From positions 21,671 through 85,670 of the forward strand of contig JAKSYS010000218.1 of the NCBI GenBank assembly GCA_022925895.1: a stretch of DNA of 64,000 bases, given 5' to 3'. The position numbers and the translations under genes are program-made. This DNA is from Fragilaria crotonensis. Its lineage: Eukaryota; Bacillariophyta; Fragilariophyceae; Fragilariales; Fragilariaceae. Shown in pieces: positions 1 to 11,490 of the stretch. The stretch's first letter is position 1. Each line of letters opens with the position of its first letter. The notes under the pieces were generated by a model. It made no database searches, was not told the DNA's origin, and saw nothing but the letters and a program-made list of their open reading frames with translations.

Positions 1-2797
1 GAAAAGTGGGACTCCGATCAAGGCCGGGCAATGAAACACGCAGAAGCTCTCCTCAACAGACCCAAGAAACCGTATGCATGGTCACCAAAACTAAGAAACG
101 ACGGATTGCTATACCGATACTGGAACCTCCGCCTCCGGGAAAAAACACACTCAGAAGATTACCATCATATCCTCCGCAGAATAGAAACACAAACACAACA
201 ACACAACCCAGACTTTATTCTCCCTTTCCTCGACATCCCACTCCCCATCTCAGAGATCCACAATCAACTCAAAAGTGCAAAACAGCATCTCAAAACCAGC
301 CAATGCAATTCACCTGAACTGCGATACCGCTGCTACACAGATCTACTTGCCATATACGCCAACGACACAGATCCCTCCACACAAAAAGCATCTGAACGCC
401 GCTCCAAAATTGTCACCAATACCATCAAGTCAGAACAGTGCAGATCGATGCATGCCAACATAAGAGCGACAGTAAAACCAAGCACAATGGAAAGTCTTAG
501 CAGACTTCTGGTTCCCCACTGCCAAAATGATCCCAGCCTTCCTCACAACTTCCAGGAGCTCCTCGCAACCACACCTACAGAAGACATACAATGGGCATCC
601 ATACTCGACAAAACATCCATCGAAAGCAACCTTCTAAAATTCAACCGCGAACATTTTCGAGCTGCGGCGGCATCCCCCCGCGGCTAAGGAGAAATCCACG
701 ATAAACTTACTTTTACAAGTCTCTCGCCGGAAGCTGCTTCTCTACTTGACGGAACCATACCGGCAGAGTGGCACGGAAATGACGAACTCCTGAGAGAATT
801 CTTGACGTCCTTCAGTATTCCTGACCGCATAAAAGACACAACCCAAATCACCACAGCAATCTCTCAAGAAGACGTTCAAAAAGGATTCTCCAAATGGAAG
901 GAACGCACTTCAACATCTCCATCTAGCCGACACCTGGGCCACTACAAAGCTCTCATCCAAAACGAAACACTTCTCTCCAGTCTCACCAAGTTCCTCCAAC
1001 TCATAGTCGACAAAGGCCTCGTGCTCCACAGGTGGTGCAATGCCGTTAACATCATGATAGAAAAGGACCAAGGACATCCAAAAATAACCAGACTCCGTAT
1101 CATTCACCTCTTCGAAGCTGACTTCAACTTCTTCCTCAAACTCCAATGGGGTTCACGACTAGTACGACGAGCTGATGAAAAGTCTTTACTCAACGATGGC
1201 CAACATGGATCGGTCCCAAGACGCACTGCGATGGATCCAATCATGCTCACCGAACTCACCACGGACCTCTGCAGAACGCTCAAACATAATTTGGCAAGAT
1301 TTGACAATGACCCCTCTGCCTGCTATGACCGCATCATAGTCGCCCTCGGAATGCTTGCAGCCCGCCGCTGTGGAATGCCAACAAACGCCGTCAGCACCCA
1401 CGCCTCAGCCCTCCAACACATGAAGTACAAGGTTAAAACGATACACGGCATCTCAGAAGAAACTTACCACGGGACACAGGATTCTCCCCTCTTTGGCACC
1501 GGACAAGGCAGCGGCGCCTCCCCGGCAGTATGGTTGACTCTCGTAGTCACGCTTATGAACACGTTGGACAGAGTGATAAAACACAGAATGACATTTGAAT
1601 CGCCAGACTCCCTCAGCACACACACCCGCCTAGTGGACGCCTTCGTCGACGACACCTCCCTAGGCTTTACGGACACAGGTTCACTCTCTCTCGAGGATCT
1701 CACCGCCACACTCTCTACCATCGCCCAAACTTGGGAGAATCTTCTCTTCTACTCTGGCGGATCACTCAATCTCCAAAAATGCTCATGGTACGCAATGTAC
1801 TGGGCCTGGAAATATGGCAGACCATATCTTGCGCCTATCAATCCCACCGATCACGACCTGCACCTCTCCACGCAAGGTAACAATGATACAAGCACTACTA
1901 TCCGCCGCTGGCCGCTCAACAAAGCAAATCGCATCCTAGGGGTACCTCTCACCGGACGGAGACTTCACAACTCAACTCCAGATCCTCAAGAAGAAAGCCG
2001 ACGCATTCGCCTACACACTCAGGTCCCCCCGCCTGACTCCACAAGATATCATCACGTTCCATAGAACCACCTACGGCCCATCCATGAGAAACGTGCTACC
2101 TGCACTCTCAGTTGACGAAGAGGAACTATCCATGGTCCAATCCAAAATTCTGTCGGCCATACTCAACAAACTCGGACACAAACTTCCAACAGAAATCCGC
2201 CACGGACCCATTGAGATGGGAGGCCTCGCTCTGATAGACCTTCGCACCGAAGTGGGAATCTCCCAACTAAAATACATGAGAGACGCCATCTATTCTGACA
2301 GTGAAGCTGGGAAACTCATCATAATGAGCCTGAAGTATAGCCAGATCGAAGCTGGCATCGCAGAACCACTCCTCGAACACCCGCAGATACACCTACAGTA
2401 TCTCACTCCGACATGGCTACTATCCATAAGACAGTATCTGTACCAACATAACCTCACGGTGTCCATCACGGACGTTCTCAAAGCACCTCTCAAAGGCCGC
2501 ATTGATCAATGCATCATGTCATCTCCCAGCCTTGCAAACTACACGAAGTCCCAGCAGATTGATTTAAATCTCGTGCGACTGTATCTTCAAATCACCACAC
2601 TTTCGGATATGACGGAGTCAGATGGACTGCACGCGTGCAAATACAACATCAAAAGCCTTCGTAGACCCGACCAATCCATTAACAGCATCACATGGACTCA
2701 ACAGGAACAAGTAACACAGTCGCAGACAAAGCTGTGGACCCGTTTCATATCGTCCGCTTACCTTCGATATGGAAATAAATGGCGTCAGACACCACTC
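1..2797 (+). pseudogene. Retroelement reverse transcriptase region (5' part, interrupted)
   Basis: The frame is open at the left edge, so the element begins outside the window. Residues coded from base 1 give a linker-like N-terminal part; an in-frame stop follows near 687 and reading resumes in another frame from about 802. The reverse transcriptase core lies at 802-2064: motif A-like segment FDNDPSACYD near 1300-1330 and the catalytic FVDD box at 1642-1653. A frame change near 2064 leads into 2084-2797, the thumb/connection region, which is cut by the LTR element at 2797. FVDD rather than YLDD, and an RNase H domain supplied far downstream at 8047, suggest a non-LTR-type retroelement, but I cannot name the clade. 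Stops and frame changes suggest an old copy or consensus indels. Confidence is high for reverse transcriptase, lower for family. Confidence 0.8.
2793..2797. repeat. Target-site duplication (left copy)
   Basis: CACTC directly before the 5' LTR; the same five bases follow the 3' LTR at 8038-8042. Five bases is usual for Ty3/gypsy integrases. Confidence 0.9.
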
Positions 2798-3181
2798 TGC
2801 AGTACACCGCACGTGCCCTTAGCGTAGTGCGATACAGTATACTATATTACTAGTATCCAGTACTACAATACAATGGCCATGTATAGTACTTGGATATACC
2901 GGTAGACTAGTAATACCATAGTACAGTGCAACAATAGAACACTGATCCTGTACAACAGTACAACCGTACAACAGTAGAATGAGAACTGTCTGACATCTCT
3001 TGGAGACTCACTGAGTCTCCTAGATGAATGAAAGAGAACAGTCCAATCCCACCAAGGATGGGACTGCTCTCTTGTTTTAAAAACTAGTCTCATAACTTTT
3101 AATAAGGTGCAACTATTAATCCTTTAAAACTAGCTACAAATTAGCCTCCAAAATAAAACTGATTACTTCGCGCGTAGGGCA
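2798..3181 (+). repeat. 5' LTR
   Basis: 384 bp, TGCAGTACACCGC at the left end and TAGGGCA at the right. The first half is rich in GTAC, CCGGTA and CCAGTACT motifs. A perfect stem GGAGACTCA-C-TGAGTCTCC occupies 3002-3020, and a second near-perfect stem spans about 3031-3072 (GAGAACAGTCC pairing with GGGACTGCTCTC). These could fold in the transcript. No open frame longer than an antisense 76 codons is present, and that one is not thought to be coding. Confidence 0.95.
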
Positions 3182-3215
3182 CAGTGAATTCACTCCCAGT
3201 AGTCAGTACATCACC
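3182..3215 (+). promoter_or_regulatory. Putative minus-strand priming region with palindrome
   Basis: Only 34 bases separate the 5' LTR from the first gag ATG. The usual tRNA-complementary site starting TGG is not seen. Instead the perfect palindrome AGTGAATTCACT lies at about 3183-3194. The element may use an unusual tRNA or tRNA fragment, or self-priming; this is inference. Confidence 0.4.
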
Positions 3216-4250
3216 ATGACGAACAAAAATAAAGGTAAGCGCAAAGCGTCTGAAAATTCGTCTGCGGAACATGTCGCATTCCGTCAGTCGAACCTCGCGT
3301 TGAATCCGCCGTCGATTTATTTTGATAGGCCCAAGAAATCGACAGAGAAATCTGACGATGAGGGCAACTATAAAAAAATCGACGTCCCGATTGAAGCCGG
3401 AAATGCGAACTCCAAAAATATCGAAAAGAGAATTCGTTTGTTTGGAGACTACGACACCTCGCCAGAAGCGTGGGTGAAGTGGCGCATAGAGCTCGAGGAG
3501 GTCATTCGTGACTATCCGCTCGAGTCTGGCGAACAAAAAAGCGTCTATGGCTCTTGCACTACTTAAGGGCAGTGCAAGAGACAAATTCCAGCAAACGTGG
3601 CGTAGACTCGATACGGAGAACGTAGCGGGTCCCGCACGACAGAGGAAGACTCCAAACGAGATTTTCCAGCTGGTAATGACGGAAGTTGGTAAGTCTTACT
3701 TCCCAATCTTGCATGCGTACCAGAAGCAGGTGGTGTACATGCAGCATTACCTACGTCTTGGAAGTCATACGGTTCGTAACTTTGCTACGCGTTTACGCGA
3801 GCTAAATAATTACTTACCGTATTTTCCACGGGAAGAAGGTAAGGCTGAACCGTCTAAATTGTCTGATGACGACTTGATTCAAATTCTCAACCAGGCGAAG
3901 CCTGAAGAATGGCAAGCGGTCATTCTTGGTGCGAACATCGAGCTTTATAAGTTCGATTTTCAAGGCACTGTTGATTATTTTGAGAAACTTGAACTCAGAC
4001 AGGCACTTGAGGCCAAACGTCGTAAGGTGGACAAATCCGATAACCCTGAGGGCACGAAAAGAGCAATTGGAACGGTAAGTCCGCTGACAAAATGGCAACG
4101 GCCAAAACACAGTCGTCTAAGTATAAGAAGTGTGCGCATTGCGGTCGTCGAATCATACTACGAAAGACTGTTGGTTTAACCCTGAGAACAAGGGAAACAG
4201 AAACCTGGTAAGAAAAATGTCGGTTTTACCGACCGAAATGTCTTGATGAC
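3216..4250 (+). CDS. gag: Gag polyprotein of the Ty3/gypsy element (frameshifted)
   Basis: The ATG at 3216 opens a Lys-rich N-terminus in frame to about 3535, then coding continues one frame over to 4179. The middle part is helical and capsid-like (alternating hydrophobic and charged residues, 3550-4000). Near 4131-4175 a CX2CX4HX4C zinc knuckle (C-AH-C-GRRN-H-TTKD-C) appears if one A is restored next to 4150. The shift at 3535-3540 falls in a run of six A. It moves the frame by +1, the wrong direction for a -1 slippery signal, so an indel is more likely than programmed shifting. Confidence 0.75.
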
Positions 4251-4273
4251 GCAGGAGCAGCTTAACGCTATCC

Positions 4274-7200
4274 TTGAGCGTCTTCCACGCAACCAAGTCT
4301 GGCAAGCGTAAGGTCCGCGACTTTACACCCGAGAATTCGGATGCAGAAATCGTGGAAATGTTCAGTCCCAAGACAACCATTAGCACAGTAGAGACTAAAG
4401 AAGATAGTGACGAAAGTTCCATCTACTTTGGTTCATTTTCTAGTGAGATATTGCCATCCAAAGATGGCCATGGCAGTAAGAGACAAAAACAAAAACACAA
4501 AACCACCGAAGTCGTGGGCGAAGTGATGGGAACAGGCAAACCCGGCATTGTTCGCATTTTGCTAGACACTGGAGCATCTGCGACAATTATATAAGGATGC
4601 GATACGGGGCTTAACTGGACCGGTATTCAAAACATCACATACACGATGGCACACTATGGGTGGTCAATTCGTAACGAAACTGCAACGAAATTAAATTCAA
4701 ATTACCCGAGTTTAGTGCGTCAAAGATAGTACAATGGGTGTGTCACGAGGACACACATACGTTGCTGCAAGAATGCACAGTATGACATGATCATCGGTGC
4801 AGATTTACTATCAGAATTGGGTATCGAAATTAATTTCAATACACAACGGATAGTATGGGAAGGTGTAGAAATTCCCATGAAAGAAAAACACGTAATATCC
4901 GATCTACAGAATGCTACAGCTATCTACTACCACAGTATCGAACCTACGGTACTCAAGGAAGCAGAAGCGAGGCAGAAACGTATACTGGATGCAGACTATA
5001 GTGCGTTAGATCTGGATGACTACGCACACATGGATACGCACCTAAGTAGCGATCAACAAAAACAACTCGTACGTTCGCTACGAAAGTATCCGAAGTTGTT
5101 TAGTGGAGGACTGGGCGTACTCAATGTACCGCCTGTACATCTCGAACTACGGCCCAAGTAAGGATGAGAAGCCGTATCACGCTCGTCCGTTCCCTGTACC
5201 AAAATGCTACGAGGAAACAACGAAGAAAGAAATTCAACGTTTATGTGACATAGGAGTATTAACGAAGTGCAATGACTCCGAGTGGGCGGCACCAACGTTC
5301 ATACAGCCTAAAAGACTGGTGACGTTCGAGTCCTAACGGACTTTCGTGTACTTAATAGGTACATAAAACGTAAACCATACCCGTTACCCAAGATTGCAGA
5401 CCTTCTTCAGAAACTTGAAGGGTTTAATTGGGCAACGGCTCTGGACTTAAGTATGGGCTACTACCATATTGTCCTGGATAAAGAATCCAGCTATCTATGT
5501 ACAATGATTGTACCCTGGGGCAAATATCGCTACTGTCGCCTACCTATGGGTTTGAATGGCAGTCCTGACATCTTTCAGGCCATAATTAATGACATTATGG
5601 GCGATTTGCCTAATGTGCGTGCGTACTTAGATGACATACTGATTACAACAGCAGGTTCCTACGAGGACCATCTTCAGCATGTTGAACTCGTGTTGCAACG
5701 CCTAACTGATGTTGGCTTTGCCGTTAACCTACGTAAATCCTCGTTCGCTGTGACCGAGCTTGATTACTTAGGATATTGGATTACTCGTCGCGGTATCCAA
5801 CCTCAACCTAAGAAAGTGGAAGCGATTATGCGGCTGACACCACCAACTACCAAACGGCAGTTAAGACGTTTCTTAGGTATGATCAATTACTACCGTGACA
5901 TGTGGCGACGTAGAAGTCACATACTAGCACCGCTTACGGCGCTGTGTTCTGCCAAAGCTAAATTTATTTGGCACGATAAAGAACAGAAAGCATTTGAAGA
6001 CATTAAGGCCATAATAAGTCGAGAGACATTACTGGCTTATCCTGACTTCTCAAAAGACTTTCACATTTATACGGACTCCAGTGATTATCAACTGGGAGCA
6101 GTCATAATGCAAAATGACCGTCCGTTAGCTTTCTACAGTAGGAAACTTAACAGCGCTCAAAAACGTTACACGACTGGTGAACAAGAGCTGTTATCCATAG
6201 TAGAAACACTTAAGGAATTCAAAAATATACTATTAGGTCAAAAAACTGATAGTACATACCGATCATAAGAATCTCCTATATCAGAAAATGTCCACTGATC
6301 GTATAATACGATGGAGACTCCTGATAGAAGAGTTTGGACCTACCTTTCTACATATAAAAGGAGAAAAGAACGTCATTGCTGACGCCTTGTCAAGATTAGA
6401 TGCGAACTTCAATGAGAAGTTACCAACAGAGCCTACAAATGATACGATGGCTTACATCTTCATGACAAAAACAGACGTTAAAGAAACTGACTTTCCGTTA
6501 AGTCCTATGCTAATCGCTAAATACCAACGGTTAGATAATGAGCTTAAACGAAGAAGTACGAAATCAAAAAGTCAGAACTTCAATACCAAAACAATTGAAG
6601 GAGTTGAGGTCATTACGTACCAAGGAAAAATATATATATATTCCTATTCAACTTCAACAACGCGTAGTGGCTTGGTATCATGAGTATCTAGCACACCCAG
6701 GCGAATCACGCACTGAAGCAACGATACGACAAACATGTACGTGGCCAAAATTACGTAGTCACGTTGAGACATTCTGTAAGACGTGTCGTACGTGTCAACT
6801 ATTTAAGAAACAAAGGAAGAAGTATGGACACTTACCTCCTAAGGAAGCTGAAGAACTTCCCTGGTCTCGTGTAAACGTAGACTTGATTGGACCATACGTT
6901 GTACGTACTCCAACGTCTACGTATACACTTCGTGCGTTGACTATGATTGATCCCGTAACAGGATGGTTCGAAGTCATAGCAATACCAGATAAGAACGCAC
7001 ATACTGTTATGGAAGCGTTTAATAATACGTGGTTGATGAGATATCCACCCTACATATAGGGTATGATAACGGTTCCGAATTCAAAGCACAATTCAAACAA
7101 ATGTGCGAGAATTATGGTATGAAAGAAAAACCGTCATCCAGTTACAACCCACAATCAAACGGTATTGTAGAACGAGTACATCAAGTACTGGGTAATGCAC

Positions 7201-7709
7201 TTCGGACATTCGAACTCGAACAAAAAGAACTCGATGCGAATGACCCTTGGGGACCGTTCCTAAGTGCAGCTGCGTGGGCAATACGTAGTACAGTACATAC
7301 TACATTAGATGCTACACCCGGACAGTTAGTATTTGGACGCGACATGTTGTTGCCCATCCAATTAAAGACGGATTGGGCTAGGATAAGACAACGTAAGCAA
7401 GATACTATTAACGCCAATAATAAAAAGGAAAATGCTAAACGCATTGAACACGAGTACCGTGTTGGCGAAAAAGTCCTACTAGAAAAACCAGGACTGATCT
7501 CCAAATTATCCGCCCCACGTACGGGACCTTATCGGATTACTGAAACCTATGCTAATGGTACAGTACGCATTCAACGTGGCATTGTCAATGAACGTGTCAA
7601 CATACGTCGACTAACACCATATAAAGAACGTACCGCCCAATTAGGGAAGCGAGTGCAGTACACCGCACGTGCCCTTAGCGTAGTGCGATACAGTATACTA
7701 TATTACTAG
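4274..7709 (+). CDS. pol: Pol polyprotein: protease, reverse transcriptase, RNase H, integrase (frameshifted)
   Basis: Protease has the active-site box LLDTGASATII near 4561-4593. The aspartyl-protease flap region continues through 4780. Reverse transcriptase starts around 5100 (KPYHARPFPVP), with catalytic YLDD at 5624-5635 and the LGYWIT primer-grip region near 5765. RNase H follows (YTDSS near 6069). Integrase shows an HHCC-type zinc finger near 6675-6800, then the catalytic Asp in VDLIGPY (~6877), the Asp in YDNGSEF (~7061) and the Glu in NGIVERVHQ (~7165). The tail holds a GPY-type module (TGPYRIT near 7520) and no chromodomain is visible. Breaks needing one-base corrections occur near 4594, 4690, 4780, 5160, 5330, 6268, 6650 and 7050. 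The last frame runs into the 3' LTR. Confidence 0.85.
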
Positions 7710-8037
7710 TATCCAGTACTACAATACAATGGCCATGTATAGTACTTGGATATACCGGTAGACTAGTAATACCATAGTACAGTGCAACAATAGAACACTG
7801 ATCCTGTACAACAGTACAACCGTACAACAGTAGAATGAGAACTGTCTGACATCTCTTGGAGACTCACTGAGTCTCCTAGATGAATGAAAGAGAACAGTCC
7901 AATCCCACCAAGGATGGGACTGCTCTCTTGTTTTAAAAACTAGTCTCATAACTTTTAATAAGGTGCAACTATTAATCCTTTAAAACTAGCTACAAATTAG
8001 CCTCCAAAATAAAACTGATTACTTCGCGCGTAGGGCA
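7654..8037 (+). repeat. 3' LTR
   Basis: 384 bp, same length as the 5' LTR and no difference found on reading. The GGAGACTCA-C-TGAGTCTCC stem recurs at 7858-7876. It is immediately followed by the CACTC duplication. Confidence 0.95.
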
Positions 8038-8042
8038 CACTC
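8038..8042. repeat. Target-site duplication (right copy)
   Basis: CACTC directly after the 3' LTR, matching 2793-2797. Removing one copy and the element rejoins the outer retroelement between its reverse transcriptase and RNase H parts. Confidence 0.9.
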
Positions 8043-9087
8043 TCTCATGATAACACAGAAGATGAACAACCTGCCAGAGTCCACACCACTACCAAACAAT
8101 CCAAGCCTACCAAAGTCTCTCCCACATGGTACAACGCCTCAAGCGGCTACGAACAAAGTGGCAACGGATCTTATCATCTGGAGATCCTTCAGATCCAGAC
8201 GACGACTCATCATCGCCTCAGACGGAAGTTTACTCCCTACAGCAGGCACTTTCGGCTGGAAAGTAACTACCGATAAACACAGCACGCTCTTCCAAGGCTC
8301 TGGTCCAATTGACGGCCCCATCGACATCGGCAGCTCCACACGCAGCGAACTGGGTGGCTTCACCGCACCTCTTCTTCTCATCACAATGATAGCAAGGAAT
8401 TGGGGACTCCGTCACCGATGCAAATTCCGATGGATAGTGGACAGTAAAATTGCCATCAACAGGGTGATCTTCACAGTACGAAAGGACTCCAGACCAACAA
8501 AACAACCGGACAATGTAGATTATCTCTCAGTCATTCGAGCACTTTATCGCGAACTCAGAAGGCCGATAAAAATCCAGTGGATAAAAAGCCACCAAGATGA
8601 CAAGACGTCATATGACAAACTCTCCTCGGACGCAAAATTAAACATCGATGTCGACAAACTTGCAACACACCAACACACTCGCCCAGCACCACGCTCTCAA
8701 CCAAAGACGACGACTGCACATATTCCTGCCACCAAAATCTCAATTACGATAAACAAAATTCGATACGCAAGCAATATCGACGCCAATCTTCGGTTCCAAA
8801 TAAACGGCGGATACCTTCGCCAATATCTCCAAAAGAAGCATGAATGGTCTGATAGGACGTGGGACACAATCAATATTCCGGCTCTCGGACGTCATCTCAA
8901 AACGCTACCACTACATCATCACACCGCGCATCAAATTCATACGACAAACAACCACTCTGGAATTCATCAACTGCGACAAAAATCAAAGACCCAGCTATTG
9001 CCTTATGCGTGCTGCGTGAAGACACCGGAAGACCAACAACATTTTCTCATGCAAACCCTGCTCGAGCAGAGGCACTCCGACAACTGA
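8043..9087 (+). pseudogene. Retroelement RNase H domain (3' part of the outer element)
   Basis: This is the continuation of the reverse transcriptase region ending at 2797. RNase H signatures in order are ASDGSLLPTAGTFGW near 8215-8260 (first catalytic Asp), RSELGG (catalytic Glu) near 8340, WIVDSK (third Asp) near 8430, and KIQWIKSHQDDK (His/Asp region) near 8570. The frame that is open at 2797 does not match the RNase H frame after excision of the LTR element, so at least one shift lies between them. Confidence 0.8.
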
Positions 9088-9910
9088 CTAAAACGCTGAC
9101 TGACAAAGACGCCCATCCGTACGGCATCAGCCTGGCCGCGTGCATAGAATCACATCTCAACGACCCGACAACAGAGGAAACCCGCCACTTGACACATTCG
9201 AATCTCGATACAAAGACGCCATAAACGACGCCATATACCACCAAAAACAAATTGGATGGCAGCATCTCATTCGCGGTTTTGCACTCTCTTGGCTTCGCCT
9301 CGCCTCCCTCAAACCTATCGACGATGGAAAACCGGATACGCCACGAGGCCAACACCGCATCCATACATCTCTCTCGGCAAATTCACAAGTACGTCCGCGC
9401 CATCTGGCTCGGCCGGAATGACACACTCCATAAACACACAGATGCAGCCAACGCTATCAAATATTCAGCAGAATCCACAGAAATTCGACACTACTTCTCT
9501 GATCCACTACTCCTTCCGCTGAGGACCGCCACTATGTTTCCAACAGCAACCTCGAAAAACTTCTTCATAGCAGCCCATCCGTCCGCAGAAGATGGCTCCG
9601 ACGCGTGAGAACTGCGCGCAACAATATGCTGAAGAATGGAAATCACAGCTCACCATCAGGACATTCTTCCCTAAGGCGACAACAACGGATCCAGAATCAA
9701 CCCAACGACCCACCACAACGCCGACGACCTGAACCAAGTACACCAACATCGCCCCTATACCCAAGCATATCGAGCGGACACCGGACGACCACCGGACACA
9801 GCCACAGCGACACAGGCAAACACGAACTAGAACTACACAACAGCGCATGACCGCGTTCTTCCAGGACGACCCCGATACCCACAAACCAACCGGAAATCCT
9901 TCGCACATCT
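9088..9910 (+). pseudogene. C-terminal remnant of the outer retroelement
   Basis: Coding in several frames continues beyond the RNase H domain. Segments at 9140-9421 and 9252-9608 read as one protein tail (for example KYVRAIWLGRNDTLHK near 9385) with frame changes. No domain is recognised. The composition (CA-rich, Thr/His/Pro codons) matches the upstream retroelement and differs from the DNA after about 9910, which I take as the approximate right end. No poly-A tail or terminal repeat marks the end precisely. Confidence 0.5.
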
Positions 9911-10939
9911 GAAATTAGGGAAAGTGCTGGGGTTGGGTACCTGTACGATCTTGCCAAAAGTTTGTACTATAGGTAAACCTATATAATTTGTTTCAGCTCT
10001 CTCCTATATCACGAAAAAGTGTATGCATAATATATGGCACAAAAGAAACACGTCGACGATCAAAGTTACAAGTGGCAAAGGAAATCTTTGACTTTTCTGA
10101 CTGCTCATATAGCCTCATAAAACCGGTTTTGAGCGAATTCGGTAAAATGCGGGTTTCCACTTTTACTACTGGCGGTACATGTACCGTCGTACCAGTAGTA
10201 GGGTCTCCATTTCTCCATCGAAGGTTCGGTCTTCGGTCCCCGTTCCCTTTCCACGACACCACGAAACCACAACCCACGGAAAACAATCAGCATAGATTAG
10301 AGATTACTACAGCATACGTATGTATAAATCATACTGCAGCATACAAAAACTCCGAGATACAATTAGGTCTTGAACGGAAGAAACATGCGTACAGGACAGT
10401 GGCATGGAAATCAGTGCACGTTAGAGTATGTAACAACTCTCCACTTATACGCACGAATTAGAGTGGTTCGGAGAAACTCAAGACTGCATTTGGAACGGAA
10501 CTTGCGGGGTTTTCGAAAGTCTTCGTTCTTCGAATCAATGCGAGAAATGAATTCAGGGTACCGTTACGAATTTCAGACAAAATGATATATACAATTCCAA
10601 GCACTACTATATTTACCTATTGCAACCACGTATGTGATTTGTGGGATACTACGACATACGACACGTCAAGCGCTGAGTTCAACCAGGACCTGTGACGCGC
10701 AGCAGTCCGAAAAGTCACAACATCGACCAAAGGTCCGTCAAGACGTGTTCCCGCGTCTGTCTTACGAATCATTCTGAACAGTCGGAAATCTCGTTCGTCC
10801 ACCCGCATTCCTTCTTGAGAGATCACAAAGAATAGCAAAATAAAGAGTCTTCGCTGCTCCGCTACCACAGCCCGATTTCAAATATTCAACCGCATCACAT
10901 TAATCTGATCAATCAGTACAATTGCAACAAGACTCTCGT
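9911..10939. other. Intergenic, no convincing gene
   Basis: Open frames here (for example 9988-10461 on the plus strand) show no recognisable domain and have antisense frames of similar length. Short GTAC-type motifs occur near 10180-10200. Nothing else is supported. Confidence 0.5.
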
Positions 10940-11490
10940 ATGGCTGCTAACAACTCACTTTACCGCTTGCCAATTGGTATTAACAACAAGGGAGCCGAGC
11001 TTCTATCACAAGGAAAGATTAAAGAGTCTCGAGTGCTGTTACTCAATGCACTTCAACATGCGAAAAAGATAGCGATCACATTGCGAAACCAGCTACCGCG
11101 AAGCATCAACAAGTCGGACACGGTGAACTTCCATTTCTTGACTCCGATACCGCTGACAGTTGAATCAGAAACTTTCGTCTTCACGCGACCAGTTCAGATT
11201 TTGGAAATGAAGGAATTGGTGGATTGCCAAGCTTTTGCTGGGGAAGTAACAAGTGCGATTGTGTTTAATGTGAGCTTGGGCTTCCACGCAGAGGGCCTCA
11301 GAGAATCAAAGCAACTGGCAAAGGCGCTCAGAGGATACAGATTGCGTTGGGATTGAGACAATACAGGAGACGAGTGACTAGCCCACTGCTTGACATTGGG
11401 TTGTTCAACAACATTGCGCACATTCATGTTGAAAGAGTGCATACGAAAGTGCGAATCGTTGTTTTTCAAATATGGTCTATCTCATGAAAC
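10940..11490 (+). CDS. TPR-like protein, frameshifted or fragmentary
   Basis: The ATG at 10940 starts a frame encoding NNKGAELLSQGKIKESRVLL near the N-terminus, a TPR-like helix pair, then a beta-rich insert and a second helical segment (AIVFNVSLGFHAEGLRES). At about 11340 the frame stops, but the next frame continues the same pattern for ~45 residues (LFNNIAHIHVE, a third helix-pair remnant) to about 11487. A single missing base near 11343 would join them. The order resembles the many small TPR-like proteins of diatom genomes. Without the shift it would be 138 residues; with it, about 180. It could be a pseudogene fragment. Confidence 0.45.

Larger units (their letters stand above)
2798..8037 (+). 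mobile_element. Complete Ty3/gypsy LTR retrotransposon inserted in the older retroelement
   Basis: Two 384-bp direct LTRs (2798-3181 and 7654-8037) start TG and end CA and read identical in a side-by-side reading. They are flanked by a 5-bp duplication CACTC at 2793-2797 and 8038-8042. Between them domains run gag, zinc knuckle, protease, reverse transcriptase, RNase H, integrase. Integrase after RNase H is the Ty3/gypsy order. A purine-rich tract (AGGGAAGCGAG, one C) abuts the 3' LTR at 7643-7653. The identical LTRs indicate a recent insertion, yet the internal region needs about ten single-base corrections to read through. Confidence 0.95.

Noticed and set aside
2863-3093. 76-codon antisense frame in the 5' LTR, repeated in the 3' LTR at 7719-7949
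   Set aside because: Its identity in both copies only reflects LTR identity; it has no homology or logical expression context.
3529-3545. A-run (CAAAAAAG) as a programmed -1 frameshift site in gag
   Set aside because: The downstream gag frame is +1, not -1, relative to the first, and the site is inside the capsid part and not at the gag-pol junction.
9988-10461. 157-codon plus-strand frame after the retroelement
   Set aside because: No recognisable domain; rich in intergenic-type motifs and matched by an antisense frame of comparable length.
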